DNA from: Ascaphus truei
Taxonomy: Eukaryota; Chordata; Amphibia; Anura; Ascaphidae
NCBI GenBank assembly: GCA_036426205.1
Contig: CM071567.1
Location: forward strand, 287,234,145-287,298,144
Direction of reading: 5' to 3'
Length of the DNA: 64,000 nt
This document shows positions 1 through 13,300 of this stretch, one piece after another. The notes under the pieces were generated by a model, which did no database searches, had not been told where the DNA came from, and saw only the letters and a program-made list of their open reading frames with translations. Every line of letters starts with the position of its first letter. The first letter of the stretch is position 1. The position numbers were made by a program, and so were the translations under genes.

Positions 1-545
1 GCCATACACACTACTCCCCCCCCACAATAATTACCCCCCCAAAAAATACAAAAACCCACTCCAAAATACATTTAAAAAAAACAACACCCCAAATACATAC
101 ATACCCCTCACCCCCAGGGCTGCCAACAGAAATCGTGGGCCCAGGACAAACATTTTAAGCAACCCCCCCGTGTCAGCAGTGTTACGATCCGCCCCCCCAT
201 TTCACACCTCACAATCCCCCTCTCTTCCCCCCTCTTCCCATGTATTTCTCTCCCTTCCGTCTCCCCCCTCTCACTCCTGCCTCACATGTATTTCTCTCCC
301 CTGCATCTAATTCTTACCCCCTGTTTTCCTCACTCACCCCCTCTCTCCTCTCTGTCCGTCAAGTCAATTACCCCATGCACACTCATTCCCTCCCCCTCAC
401 ACAATTCCCCCCACAAGATATATACCAAAAAACTTGCCACCCACAAATACATACAAAAACAATCCCCACCCCCCAAATATATACAACCACCCCCACCCTT
501 CAAATGCATACAAAAAACCCACCTACCCAATACATATAAAAAAAT
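1..545. repeat. C/A-rich low-complexity DNA with CCCCAAATACATAC-like units
   Basis: This stretch is almost purely C and A on the plus strand. It carries scattered copies of a short unit like CCCCAAATACATACAAAA, near 60-110 and 430-540. The same unit returns at 1868-2236 and 2762-2868, so these look like pieces of one minisatellite field. Open frames crossing it are low-complexity and show no protein similarity. Confidence 0.7.
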
Positions 546-691
546 TAATGTAACCCCCATACATACATATACACACATATATATACATATACACACATAT
601 TCATATATATACAGTATATATATATATAGTATATATACACATATATCCAGTATAGATAGAACCATAGACCACATATATCTATATGTATATA

Positions 692-723
<32 letters not shown>

Positions 724-735
724 CATAGTATATGT
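546..735. repeat. AT-rich microsatellite (TA/ATACACAT)n
   Basis: Imperfect TA, TACACA and TATATATA runs fill the stretch. No gene is seen. Confidence 0.85.
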
Positions 736-761
736 GTTTGTCTAGTTTTATCTAGATATAA

Positions 762-802
762 CCACTCTGGGAAGAAGCCGTAAGGGCGAAACACGTTAGT
801 GG
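762..802 (+). ncRNA. Degenerate hammerhead-ribozyme-like motif
   Basis: A CCACT at 762-766 pairs with AGTGG at 798-802 as stem I. GCC/GGC around a GTAAG loop makes stem II, followed by GAAAC. The first core box reads CTGGGAAGA, two bases longer than the hammerhead CTGANGA, so this copy is probably inactive. It resembles the better copies at 20631-20670 and 47631-47670. The following sequence to about 1610 shows nothing I recognise. Confidence 0.4.
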
Positions 803-1613
803 TGTTAACCTGACGCTATACCACTGTTCTCATCTGGACTTGTACAATATCTTTCAGGACTGTTTCTATTGACGTGTACTGCTGCATCCTGCTTGGATCA
901 CCTATATTTGGACAATTCATTCATTCATTCATTGCGATGAACGTTCAAGAGCTGAGTATATCTACCTCTGCTGTTTCTATGGTACACTAGCATGCTATAG
1001 CAGTCATTAGTATGCTGGTTGCATGTATACAGCCATATTCGTTAGTTAATCTCCAAACACTACAGCATTGTCATATGATTATCTGTGTGGGTTTTATTGG
1101 ATAGGGTTATTTTCTTTCTCTCACTCAGGCAATGTTTGCAGCCTCCAGGAATGTAGGAGGTTCTGTTATTTAATCCATGTGTGTTTTTGGATGTGTTTGG
1201 TGACATGAGTGTTCTCTTTAATTTATGTTTATGCATGTCCCTTAAAGTGCTCTCATATTAATTATCTTTTGAGCCACAGGTTTTTGCAGCTAGATAGCAT
1301 ACTGTAGGTGTCTAGATCACCCCCCTTTTGGTTGATTAACCGGCCGGTTGTAACCACATTTGGGTACTTTGTACCCTGTGTGGTTTAATTAGATAGAGGT
1401 TTTTTTTTTGGTGTATGGTGTTGAGTCCTGATCATTTGTCCTTTTTATTTAGAGTTCAGTAGATTTTGTTTTCAGTCAGTCCTGTTTGTTACTTTGTATG
1501 TGTTATTGCTTTGTATTGAGTTTTTGATTTAATTGATATAATACATTTTTCGTTGATATTTTATTATGTCTGAGTGCTTTATGTGAGGGTTCTTTTTTCT
1601 TGTTGTGGTTCTA

Positions 1614-1656
<43 letters not shown>

Positions 1657-1860
1657 CTGAGTTACACCAACCCCAGCCACACATCACTATCCACCCACAC
1701 ACACACACACAATCCCGAGGAGTCCGCCTGGGGGGGCGGACAAGCTCTACTCACACACAACACACACACACACACACACCCTACACACACCCACACACAC
1801 ACTAGATATATACACACACAAACACACACTGGATATATACACACACATACACACACCATA
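1614..1860. repeat. (CA)n microsatellite and CA-rich tract
   Basis: A pure CA run covers about 1614-1653. Broken CA-rich repeats with short interruptions follow to about 1860. Confidence 0.9.
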
Positions 1861-1867
1861 TAAAAGA

Positions 1868-2236
1868 ACAACCCTCCCCAATACATTTTAAAAATACCCC
1901 AACCCATAGAAAAATTCCCCAAGCCCCCAAATACATAGAACAATTTCCCCACTCCCCCAATACATAGAAAAATTCCCCCACTCCCCCAATACATAGAAAA
2001 AGACCCTCACTACCCCAATACATAGAAAAAGACCCCCACTCCCCAATACATAGAAAAAGATCCCCACTCCACCCAATAAAAAGAAAAACACCCCCACTCC
2101 CCCAATACATATAAAAAGACCCCCACTCCCCCCCAATACATATAAAAAGACCCCCACTCCCCCCCAATAAATATAAAAAAAACAGTCCCCCAATACATAT
2201 AAAAAGACCACACTCCCCCCCCAATACATACAAAAA
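1868..2236. repeat. Minisatellite, about 28-32 bp unit
   Basis: About a dozen imperfect tandem copies of a unit containing CCCCCAATACATAGAAAAA, each followed by ACCCCCACTC or similar. Several frames stay open because the unit lacks stop codons on the minus strand. The resulting Tyr/Trp/Gly/Phe-rich peptides are repeat artefacts. Confidence 0.85.
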
Positions 2237-2247
2237 AAAGTAGACCT

Positions 2248-2450
2248 TGGGTATGGTCGGGACCGGTGGCTGCGGGGGGTCCAGTGGTGGCTGCTGGTGG
2301 TCTGGCAGTGGCTGCGGGGGGACCGGCGGTGGCTGTGGGTTGTCCGACAGTGGCTGCAGGGGGTCCGATGGTGGCTGTGTGGGGGGCCGACGATGGCTGC
2401 GGGGGTGCGGCGTTGGCTGCGGGGGGCGGCGGTGGCCGCGGGGTCCGGCG
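2248..2450. repeat. GC-rich tandem repeat, GGTGGCTGCGGGGGG unit
   Basis: Imperfect tandem copies of a G-rich unit around GTGGCTGCGGGGGGTCC, directly beside the C/A-rich minisatellite. The G-richness is all on the plus strand, so G-quadruplexes are possible. Open frames here are Gly/Trp repeats and not credible genes. Confidence 0.75.
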
Positions 2451-2761
2451 GAGAATCAGGGGCCTGTCCGCGACCGGCCATCAGATGCAGGCCTTCTAAC
2501 TCTGTGTTCAACGCCGAGCTTCCAGTCAGCACACACCGGAAGCTGAGGTGCGCTCACGTCAGAGGCTGGGACAGGAAGACCTGCATTTGATGCAGAGTGG
2601 GGGCCCGGTCACGATCTGCAGCCATCATCTTTCCCCCCACCTTGGCGGCCCTGACAGCCGTACAGGGGGCTCGGGTGGACGGGCCCCCTGACCCACGGGG
2701 CCTGGGACGCCAACCCCAGCAGACCCGCCCTCTTGGCGGTCCTGCTCACCCCACACAGTCA

Positions 2762-2868
2762 TATAACCCCCAAAATACCTAATGAACCCATTCCCCAAAT
2801 ACATACAAGAAAAAACAACCACCCTCAAATACATACAAAAATAACCCCCACTCCCAAATACATACAAC
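2762..2868. repeat. Further copies of the CCCAAATACATACAA minisatellite
   Basis: Four to five units like CCCCAAATACATACAA, matching the field at 1-545 across the intervening GC-rich block. Confidence 0.75.
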
Positions 2869-3299
2869 CATGTCTTTGAGTGCCGGAAGCTGGGCCAAGC
2901 TTCCATCATGTGCTGACGTTAGAGAGAGGCCCAGCACATGCAGGAGTCAGAGGGAGGCTCACATAGCACAGGAGGCCCGCAGCTGGGGAGAGCTGGGCCC
3001 GGCAGCCAGGCTCGACTTCCAAAACTGGAAGGCCGAGGACCCCCGCAGCCACCAGTATCACTATCTGTATTTGGCTCGGTTGCAAGCAGAGAATATTGAT
3101 ACTATTATAGTTACAAAACTGCAGTATCTAACTGGCAGCTGATACAAGAGTTGCATTCTCTTGGTTGTCTGACTACTGACTGCAGTTGTAAATGAGTATA
3201 AGTAAAAGATCGCTGGAGGTAAGGAAAGAGGTTGAATATAATGATATGATTATATCCTCAGTGAGAGAATGTCAGTACCTTAAGAGTATCCACTTCCCA

Positions 3300-4195
3300 A
3301 GCTTTTAAAGCACAGAATACCCCCACCCTCTCCCTCTCAGGAACAGACGGAGCTCTGTGTGTAATGGAGATCTTCCCCTAAGCTCACCCATGTCAATTAC
3401 AGATTCTATTGGTTAAACCTCACTGCTAATTTTCTTGGAGTTAGAATGGCAGGTTTTCTTACAGTTTACAAAGCTGTAATTCCTGGCAAGATGAGGCACA
3501 AAATGTTTTCTCGCTGGATCCCATGGTCAATAGAGTGCCTATTCGTAATGACATCAAAAATTATTTCAATAATGTTAAGAAACTCTATAGACAACAATAA
3601 AAAGCATGGTGGGAAGTGACTATTTTAGAACAAAGAATGAGATTATACCGAGGAGTTTGAAAATTAATCTATTCCCAGCCTACCAGGTCCATGAAGAGGC
3701 CTTTACAAAGACATGGGAACAAACTTTGTATCAATCCTCTTTGGATCTCAGGTATCTATTAATAGAACACGAGAAAGTGAAACCAGAAAAAATCAATGTT
3801 GAATTGTAGCACAATTACAGGAAGTCACTAAGTGGCAACCCAGCCCTGATTTTGATCAATTCTAACTAAGACTTAAAGGTGCCTTTAAGTCCGCCTTGTC
3901 TCCCATTCAGCAGAGTCGAATACGGACGCCGTCAGAGAGCCACTTATAAACTGCAAGTTCTCCTCCACGCTAAACAAGCCATTCCTGGGAAAACAAAATG
4001 GCCACGAACACGGGTTATAGTGCCCTAAGTAGTTACCATCCAGGATTTTTGAACTACTGAGGCTACCATACCCAGTGTTAGTGCCAATTTTGTTTTCACG
4101 GGAATAGCTTGATTAGCGTGGAGGAGAACCTGCAATTTACAAGCATCTCTCTGACAGCGTCCGTATTCCACTCTGCTGAATGGGAGACAAGGCGG
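3300..4195. repeat. Interspersed repeat with a protein-like relic and an inverted repeat
   Basis: A stretch at 3606-3809 is open for 67 residues and looks like a decayed mobile-element frame; I cannot name the family. Downstream, 3895-4003 is the inverted complement of 4084-4195, both carrying CTCCCATTCAGCAGAGT or its complement, with an 80-base spacer. This suggests two oppositely inserted copies, or a foldback end. From 4200 to 6526 I see only ordinary AT-rich intron sequence. Confidence 0.5.
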
Positions 4196-6526
4196 ATGGG
4201 GTATGCCGTATACAAACAAACCAAACGGGTTATTTTCAAAAGACCTCCTGTGAGTACAGTACACCACTTAGTAAACATAGATTTACACTACCTGCTCCAT
4301 CTTTCTGGATCTATTTAGAATAATCTTCCAGTATTTTCATTAGAAACACTGATTGGTACTTCTACTGTGTACAATATACTCACCTAGTGTGAATAGTATT
4401 AGACATTCTCTCTGACCTGCTCTAGCTGTTCTATGTTGAGGTTTATTCCCCCTATATTTTGAACTTGGGAGTCACTCTGCAACTCAACATCCATTCATAG
4501 AATTACCCTCACAAATGGAAGAAGAAACACCTGATTTGAGAGCTGCAGACCAACCCAATATCAGTATTATTTATTATTGTATTACCTCTATCACTTTAAG
4601 TCGCTTATTGTGTTGTTTATTTAGAGTGCATTGAATTTTCTTTCACTCAAGTCATTGATTGCCTGTTTTCTATAACATGCTGAATGGCCCTCCGTCACCT
4701 TTAAACCTAACATTTCTTAAACTACGGGCTCAGATATACCATTTCTGTACATCAAAAGGCAGCACGCGCGCAGATTCCTTCACTTCTGTCACTTTCTTAA
4801 ACTGAGGTCATAATAATCCCATCTAAACCCAATTGTTTCATTTTCTGCCACAGTCAATCACGTTACCTTTCATACAGTTGGAGATAAGAGACAAGGTGGG
4901 TTTTATGGACTCATCTGGTTAGGTACAGTAGCTAGCAAGGCTTCTGTAGTTTCCTGTCTCAGAATAGTATTGCATTTAATTAAGCAGGAAGTATGTCCGA
5001 TATAGTTCACAAGCAGACATCCACAGTGACTGCTTTTCCACAACAAGCGATTCTTCAGAGAGACAGCAACCACTGAATGACTATATACTAATGGGATGTG
5101 TTATTTATACATCTCCAGGCATTAGCAGCTTTAATTCATATACAGTATAAGTAACACGTATTGCATGTCTGAATTGAGAATCAGCATGTACACATGGGTG
5201 ATCTCACTTAGTAATATATGCAAATGAGGCAAATCAAATATTAACAGCTAAAGACACACAACCGTGCCTGCCCCGGCCCCCAAGCATTAACCGAGCAAAT
5301 GCAGTACAACCGTGGCAGTCACGGTTTTCCAGTCGTTGCTGTATGTGTAGATGCAATAGTGATGTCATAAACAGCTACTAATTATTACTGGCAACATTAT
5401 TGTGGGACACAATATTGTATCTACAGTAGGGCATGAAGTTACAATATTAGAAGCTGAGTGACACCATAGAGAGAATACTGTACATTATCTGTGATAATCA
5501 GTATGTTGTCCCCAGGATAGCAATTCTTTATAAATACTATCGGGATACACCACACCAACTGGATTCATAGTAAACAATATGCATAGGTACATGCTCCTCA
5601 CTGTTATTGATACAAGGACACAAGATTTGTAATGTACCTCCTTTTATTTTAAGTTACTGATCTCATTGGGCACCATTGTTTTAAATATATATTATAAAAT
5701 ATTGATTTTTTTCTTTATAGTGTGCACCAGTCAAGTAGGCACTGCATTGTGATCTGCAATACGGTTATTAATTTGGCACAACTTTTATATTTTGTTGCTT
5801 CTAACATTTAAGGCACTTGGAAATTATATTTTCTTTTAATAATGGTTATGTAGACTGTTTTACGGCAACATTTACAGTACATTTTGTGTCACAATTCTAA
5901 ACAATTTTATACCCGATAATATGACTGCTACTGGAATTTATTTGATGCAATCATATTAGAATTTGCATATAATTTATTGACAAGCTCACATTTAGAAAAT
6001 CCAACCATTTTTTGCTTTTTGCCATTTTTTTTCATTCACGCTTTGTATTTGTGAACAGGCGTAAGTTTATTGAGACTTTTTTGCATACTACAGTCTATCA
6101 CCTTGACAAAATGACAAGGCAAATGCATGCATTAATAATCTTTCAATTTTCCATTTTAAAAGCCATCTATAATGCATTCTTTTCAATGTAAACAGTTTCT
6201 GAACAAAAAAGTAGATCAAGCACTGCAGAGAAAAACATTAAACTGATTAAAATGATTATCTGCTTAAGGGAATGAGAATCATATTTTAAGCAATTGTAAT
6301 GACTGAAATGTATTGCGTTTAATTTATCCTGAAAATGTGTTACACATGTTCCACCCCTTATGCGGCCATGTACCAACCACTGGCACAGACACTTACTACC
6401 TATATACTTATTACCAATTACAGTAGCAGTTTATGATGTTGTAACTCAGTTTCTAATGATTTTTAAGTTGTGATGCAACACTGTACAATGTAGTAAATTC
6501 ATTATTATTATTTCTTTTTTTTTTAG

Positions 6527-6629
6527 GTGGATGTTTAAGAATAATAAGCATTCATTTCAAAGTCTGTGCTCTGGTTGAACTATAACCTTTAATCCTGTTA
6601 AAAGATTATGAAATAATACAAACTGCATT
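6527..6629 (+). other. ARAP2: 5'UTR part of the first ARAP2 coding exon, with two uORFs
   Basis: A pyrimidine tract ending TTTTTTTTAG at 6526 is a strong 3' splice site, so at least one upstream non-coding exon lies outside the window. Before the start codon at 6630 there are two upstream ATGs. One at 6531 opens a 15-codon frame ending at 6578. One at 6608 is followed at once by AAA TAA. Both could lower initiation at the main start. Confidence 0.75.
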
Positions 6630-7378
6630 ATGTCCTCATACACTGAGAAAAACTATGACATTGGACAGATATTAGCTGCTATTTATTTAGACAGATATCA
6701 CCCCGTATTTCAAAAGTGTGGCTATCACACTGTTTTAGATTGTGCAAAATTAAATCATGAAATGCTACAAGAAATTGGAATATCTCTAACTGGACACCGG
6801 AAGCGAATTCTAAAGAAAATACAGAGTTTACTTCTGAAAGGGCTGAAAGAACCTGGACATCCTGAATGTTCTCCTACTGAAATAGAAGAGGAAGCCGGTG
6901 GCATTTTGTTCCTGGAATCTGCGGATTTTACAACTCATAACTTAAATTCACTTTACGCTACCAAACTGCCTGAGGAACTGCCAGAGAATCCTGTTTTGGA
7001 ATTAGGCAGCGTGGGAGCTGGCTGTTGTACAGGAGAAGCGTACTATCGAACACATCAATATTTTAATCCAGAAGACTCAAATGATCCTATACAAAGGGTG
7101 CAGCATCCCTTAAACCCCTTTGTTGAATTGGCAACTTGGTCTTGTGTAAACCATCCTGATAGACATGAAGTTTCACTTGGTAACGAGGAGCAATTAGATT
7201 CCCAGAAGTCTAGTTTTTTTGTATTTCAAGGAAACATGGTTGAAAATGAAATATATGATGAAATCACGGATCATGTGCACAAATTTCAAACAAAAGTTAC
7301 TCCATCACGATCATTCATACTAAGAAATAGACCCGTTCCTCAGTTGCCTCTTTCAGTTGATGGTACATTTTACAAAAG
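6630..7378 (+). CDS. ARAP2: ARAP2 coding exon 1: start codon, SAM domain, linker
   Basis: The ATG at 6630 begins [15 protein letters not shown], matching the short N-terminus of ARAP2 before its SAM domain. The SAM domain spans about residues 10-70; its end, [17 protein letters not shown], is the typical SAM helix 5 with basic residues. In ARAP proteins this domain binds the SAM domain of SHIP2 (family knowledge). The linker is poorly conserved apart from [12 protein letters not shown] near residue 230. The donor AAAAG|GTGAGA ends the exon at 7378 after two bases of codon 250. Reading on would hit a stop at once. Confidence 0.93.
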
Positions 7379-10300
7379 GTGAGATTTAATTGCGGAAATG
7401 TTGGCACAATTGATAGACAGATAGATAAAGACAGATTAATGGATATGGCTAAGAAATTAGAAATTAATGATCAGAAATGTCCTTTTATTCCTATATTCTT
7501 TAAATGGTTCTGAATATACATTATCTGCATTGGTATATACAGCTCAACCCCGTTATAACGCGATCCGTTACAACGCGAATCCGCTTATAACGCGATGCAA
7601 GCGTGGCTCCCAATTTTTGTATTTATGAATACTTTACAACACGATTATTGGTATCTTACATACTTTATTGTACAATTCATACAATTGTACATTATTTCTA
7701 AAGCGATCTGCTTATAGCGCGATGTGATTCTTTGGACCCTAAGCACAGCGTTATAAGGGGTTTGAGCTGTAATAATGTCAATGTAAAGTTGCATATTTAT
7801 ATTACTTATTACTTTTACAGCATAGAATAATCAACTCATTTAATGTTTTCTAAACAGACCATGAGGTTCAGATTTACAGTATGATAGTTGCTTACCTAGG
7901 AATAGAAATGTATAAATCGTTCACCAGAAAATATAACTCCGGCTAATTTTCAAATTTTTCAATGAAACTGAAAATGTATTAAAAAAATAATACATTTAAG
8001 GGACTGTCCATTCCTGCACCAAGATCAAACTATTTGCCAAGTAGGATTAAATAGATTCAATTAAGGTGACTGGCACCTTTAAAAAGTACAGGTACTGTAT
8101 ACTGTAAGTATTTTATTAAACGTTTAGTGTTTTCATTATTATCTACTCTCATGATAAGATGATTTGAGGTAGATCCTCAGAAGTCGATAATGTGTATCGA
8201 TATGTCAAATGGTGTTAACGTGATGATAAGTCGTAATGCATATCCACAAAAGTTACTTCTAGGTAGGAAGCAGGAAAACTCCGGAGCTTACCCGCCTTAA
8301 TTTCAACTACGGTTACCCCCTGCTCACCGAAATTCATACATCTGTAGGGGGTGTTGGTAGCAGCTCTGCAGGTTTAAATGTTTGAGTCACACGGGCCGAT
8401 GGAAAGCTACAAGGATACCCGTTAAATGGAGGAAAACTAACATCCGTTACCTAATTAGGTAACGTCACGTTAGTAGCCCAAATTTAACGGGGCTTTGAGT
8501 ATCTTCCCCTTTGTGAGTTTTAGAAGTTTTTCCATTAAACGGCGAGGATGGCATTTCAATGCACATTTTTTTGCATCGAAACACATCTTGCTGTATTGAT
8601 TAAATAGCTGTCACATTTGAAAAGAAAAACCTTGCGCAAATGGCATTCAAATCCATGCAATATACACATTTTGTATGCACTTGAAGAAATCTTGTAAAAT
8701 TAAGGCTTCCCATGTTTTTCATTAAATTGTGAGATTATATTTTGAACGGGTAGAGAGTCTGTTATTTGACTATGTCCCTCTTTCTTTATAAACAACAAAA
8801 CTACTTAACTACAGTATTCAACTCATTATAATATGTTTCCAATTATATATGCAAAATTATGCAACCGTTTAAACTATTTAATTACCTTGAGTTGAATAGG
8901 TTAAGTACTTTCCTGCTACAGTACAGTATATAATGAAATAGGGATACTGTAGTCTCTACTCCCAGTGAATTCATTTTCCTAAGGAAGTCAGAAATATTCT
9001 GTATTTTTTTTGCCAACTACTGCATGGGAAATTCCCTTCTTAAATATATTCAGTGGAAGATATTCTTTGAAATTAACTTTTTTTTTTATAAATTTCAATT
9101 TATTATAATTTTAACAAATATTGCTAAAAATGTCCATCTGATCATTGATTCAAATTGCAATTTAGTATCTCTAACTATAGGTACAAATCAGTAATCGGTA
9201 CCTGGAAATGGTATGACAACGGCAACTACAGTACATGTTATCCGTAATCATACATTTACTAAGAACGTTTAGCGTGGGGTATAATCATTATTAAGAAGTT
9301 TTCTTCCATCACATACGTAGTACAGTTAAGGTTTTTTTTTATTTATTTAGAAAAATGTAGGCTAAACAAGAACATCAAATCCACTGAAATATACTGAATT
9401 GTCGATAACATTTGGAAAAGGACACTTGGGGTTCATATACATTATGGTACATAACAGTATATCTTAGCAAATCAAATTAGATATTAATCAAACACTGTGG
9501 AGTTTGTAAATATTGTCAAAAAGCAATGATGATCTAGACTTTAAAGATGCTTAGTAAATGCCTAATAAATGTTTTCATTACCATTAGATTTTTAAAATCT
9601 AAATGAATTGTTTCATTTCTTGCAGTCCCCAAGAAACAAGAAGTGCTGCTACTTTTAGTGTTCCATCTTATAAAGGAAACCCTATCGTCAACATTCAAAA
9701 CAGCGAGTCATCACTTGGTAGGCATTATCATTTTTTTTGGTAAATTAAATGCTCTTGTTTGCAGTAGTATAAATGATATGTTTTTAGCAAAAGAATAATC
9801 ATATCTGGGTAAGATTTTGTTATGCCTTAGCCCAGGGGGGCGCAAACTTTTTTCCCTGCGCCCCCCTGCCGGCTGTCCCCTCACTCCCGCGCCCCCCCCC
9901 CCGAACCCCAACTTACCCGCGCTCCGGCGTAATGACGTCACGTTGCCATAGCAACGGGACGTCACATGACCTCGCAGCGTCATTTTGACGCCGCGTTGCC
10001 ATGGCGACGCAGGGAGGAAGCCGCCGGAGCCACGGTAAGTTAGGTTTACAGAGGCCCTGCAGCTCCCCCGGCACTTAATTTAAGTGCCTTCGGGAAGCGC
10101 GCGGGGCCTGTGTAAACCCCGCGCCCCCCGTCGGCAGTCTCGCGCCCCCCCTGGGGGTCGCGCCCCACAGTTTGCGCACCGCTGCCTTAGCCAACAAGTG
10201 ACTAGGCCAGGGGTGGCAAACGCAAGTCCTCAAGGGTCACCAGCAAGTCAGGTTTTCAGGATATCCCTACTTCAGCACAGGTGGCTGAATCAGTGACTCA

Positions 10301-13300
10301 AATGAGTAAGCCGCTGATTGAGCCACCTGTGCTGAATGAGGGATAACCTGAAAACCTGACCTGTTGGTGACCCTTGAGGACTTGCGTATAATTAAAAAAA
10401 ATACACATACTGTAATTATGTTTTAATTTAAATTGTATCAACCAGGCCTTCAACATGGGGTGTGTGTCAAAAATAATTTCAAACAACAAGTTATACGTCG
10501 TATACAGCATACATTTCTGAAGGTTTTAATTACTTTTTAGAACTGACATTTTAACACACAACAAATATAATATACAATCTTGGTACATAGAGTATGCCCT
10601 TATAACATTGATGCTTAACCACTTTTCAGTGCTTGTTGAACATTTGCTCATTATATGGGGGCAAATAAATGTCCCACCTTTCAATATAGATCAAATACTC
10701 CACGGTCCGGTTCTTCTTTCAATTTATTCAGAGATAAATAGAACACATCGTTTACAGCATCATTTCATACAGTTACATCAGGTTTTCAGGCATATAGAAT
10801 TTAGTTATAGAGCAGAGAGTCCTTAGCTTGGTTGTTATATTATTCTGAATTATTCTATCAATCCAGATACAATCTTTCTACCTTTTCTTTAAGCAATCTT
10901 AAACCTACCGGAGCAATCACCTGTTTTTCTCACTGTCAGCTAAATCTTCATAGTCAATCATCAACATTAGAACACAGTTTCCTCATTTAGCAACAATTAC
11001 TTTTATTTACAAACCCTCTTGTTTCTGTCACCAAGTAACGATAGGATTAACTGTGTTCCTAATCTTTTAAGACCATTCTCTATTGCATTGTGTTCTTTTT
11101 TGTCTCTATTTTGTCTCTTATTGTCTCTATTGTATTGTCTTATTATTTAGCTAACCTTTGATTCAAAACTCACGACCCTATACTATTCAACTCAGCTAAC
11201 ATTAAACATACCAAGTTTTATACAAAATGGAATTTTATATAACAAGATTGATTCTTAAATCACATAAAATCTTTCTACACCTGCCTGTCTTCTGACTGAT
11301 TTATGCCTTCTTATCTTTGTAGAAGCAGCTAATAATTTTGCAATATAATTTTTAACTTAATAATAAATTACTTATTTTAACTAGTTACATGCTGACTATA
11401 TATGTATATAGACAATATAGCATAATTATTATTTAGGCTTAAAATCGTCCCATCTTCACTCTTGCAGTGGGATAGGTGGGCCTACAATGATTAGATTATA
11501 AGCTCTTTGGGACAGGGACTCCTTTTCCTAAATGTTATTTTTATGTCTGAAACGCTTCTTCCCATTATGTGTTCTTTGTTTTATTGGTTATTTTTATATG
11601 ATTATGTCACGTGTATTACTGCTGTGAAGCGCTACAGTATGTACATTAATGGTGCTATATAAAGATATACATACATACAGTACATACATATATTGCTTTG
11701 CACTGAGTTGCCCCATAACATTCAATGCGTTAATACATGAGTACTGCAGGCCAAATATTACTAACCAACCTTTAATAGTATGATTTGTTATAGTTTGCTT
11801 GCCGTACTCATGTATTAACCCCTTCAGTAGTAGGGGCATAGATTAAAAAAAAGTAAAGCAGACTGCTGCTTAAACTGCTGTGATGTTTTAAAAAAAGCAA
11901 GATAAGGTACAAATGTGGTTTTTTTTGTACGTCTACTAGTAGAGTAATTATTAAGTAATACAAATAGTATTAAAAAGTTATAGTTGTGTCCAATTAAAAC
12001 TTAAACTAGTGTAAATAATGTTACAACTAAAGCCTCTGCTGTACTTTTAAGCTGGCTTATACTAAATATTTATACACACAAAGTGATATTTACTACTTTA
12101 GGCATTGCTACTCTATAAGACACCTTCTGGCACAGCTTAGTAAATATGGCCCCCTTATGTCCTATGTAAGTGGATTTTTGGACGATGTCTTCTGGCATTG
12201 GAAGGTGTCTTCTGGCATTATAATGTGTCTTCTGGAGTATCCCTGCTTCGTATATATAGGCACAAGGCCACATTTTATAAGCCGTGCTAAGCCATTACAT
12301 AAGCTCATACAGGCACAGTAAGACACATTATGGCCCATTTACTTGAGTAAGGTGTGTTACAGTGCTTTACAGTGTCTTAGCACCACTTAGAAAAAACTGT
12401 ATATACTGTACCCTACAGTCTTTTGTACCATGCAGTAGTTGTTCAGTTAAACTCTACACTGACCAGGAAACAAACATACATCCTTGTCATGTGAGTGGCA
12501 TTAGAAAGTACTGGTACAGTATCTCCTTTGAAGTAAAGACGTGCCACATCACATCCATTGTCAAAGATGACCATCGTAGAAAGTATTGTACGTGGGCAAG
12601 GACTCATTTATTCAATGTTAACTCTTATGTTTAGAGCGCTCGTTCTCAAGATGTTTCATATTATTTTCATACATCTATTACTGCTGTGAAGCACAATATA
12701 TATAAAGAGACATATACAAATAAAGATCATATACATATTATGGATACAACTCTATCAGATTCATACTGTGTCAGTGCTATGAAAGAGAGGAGATGAAACT
12801 GTATAGTACTCTCACATTACATTGTACTTTTTTACTTGTCTGCTAATCTTCTTCTATAAAATGATTTGGTAATATATAAAATGATAGACTAGAAAGTTGC
12901 AAGTAGAGGAAAGTATAGATGAATTTCATAATGATATAATTTCAGCACTGCAGTAGCATTACTGGACCCTTTGGCAATGTAAGGAGTAGATTTAAAATTC
13001 TAACACATTGTGCTGAGTTGTGCTAAAAATAAATGTGGTAGTATGATGTATTTCTTCATGAGAAAGTACTGACATGTAATAAAATAACAATGATGTTAGA
13101 GAATCCTATCGTGCTGAAATCCTTGAGTAACCATAGATTTGAAATGTAAAACACAGATCGCTATCCAAGCACTTGATATTCTAATTTGTTCCAAATCATT
13201 TTTTCATTTTCTATTAATAATTGATTTAGAATTCCTTTCCAAGCCCTTCTGTAAATTTAACTGTATATGCAAAAAATTATTTAGGCTAATTAAATTACCC

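Noticed and set aside
1662..2532. Long minus-strand frames rich in Tyr, Trp, Gly and Phe
   Set aside because: They are translations of the CCCCCAATACATAG minisatellite and neighbouring GC repeat.
9711..9983. Minus-strand frame overlapping ARAP2 coding exon 2
   Set aside because: It runs mostly through the hAT MITE and AT-rich intron; no protein similarity.
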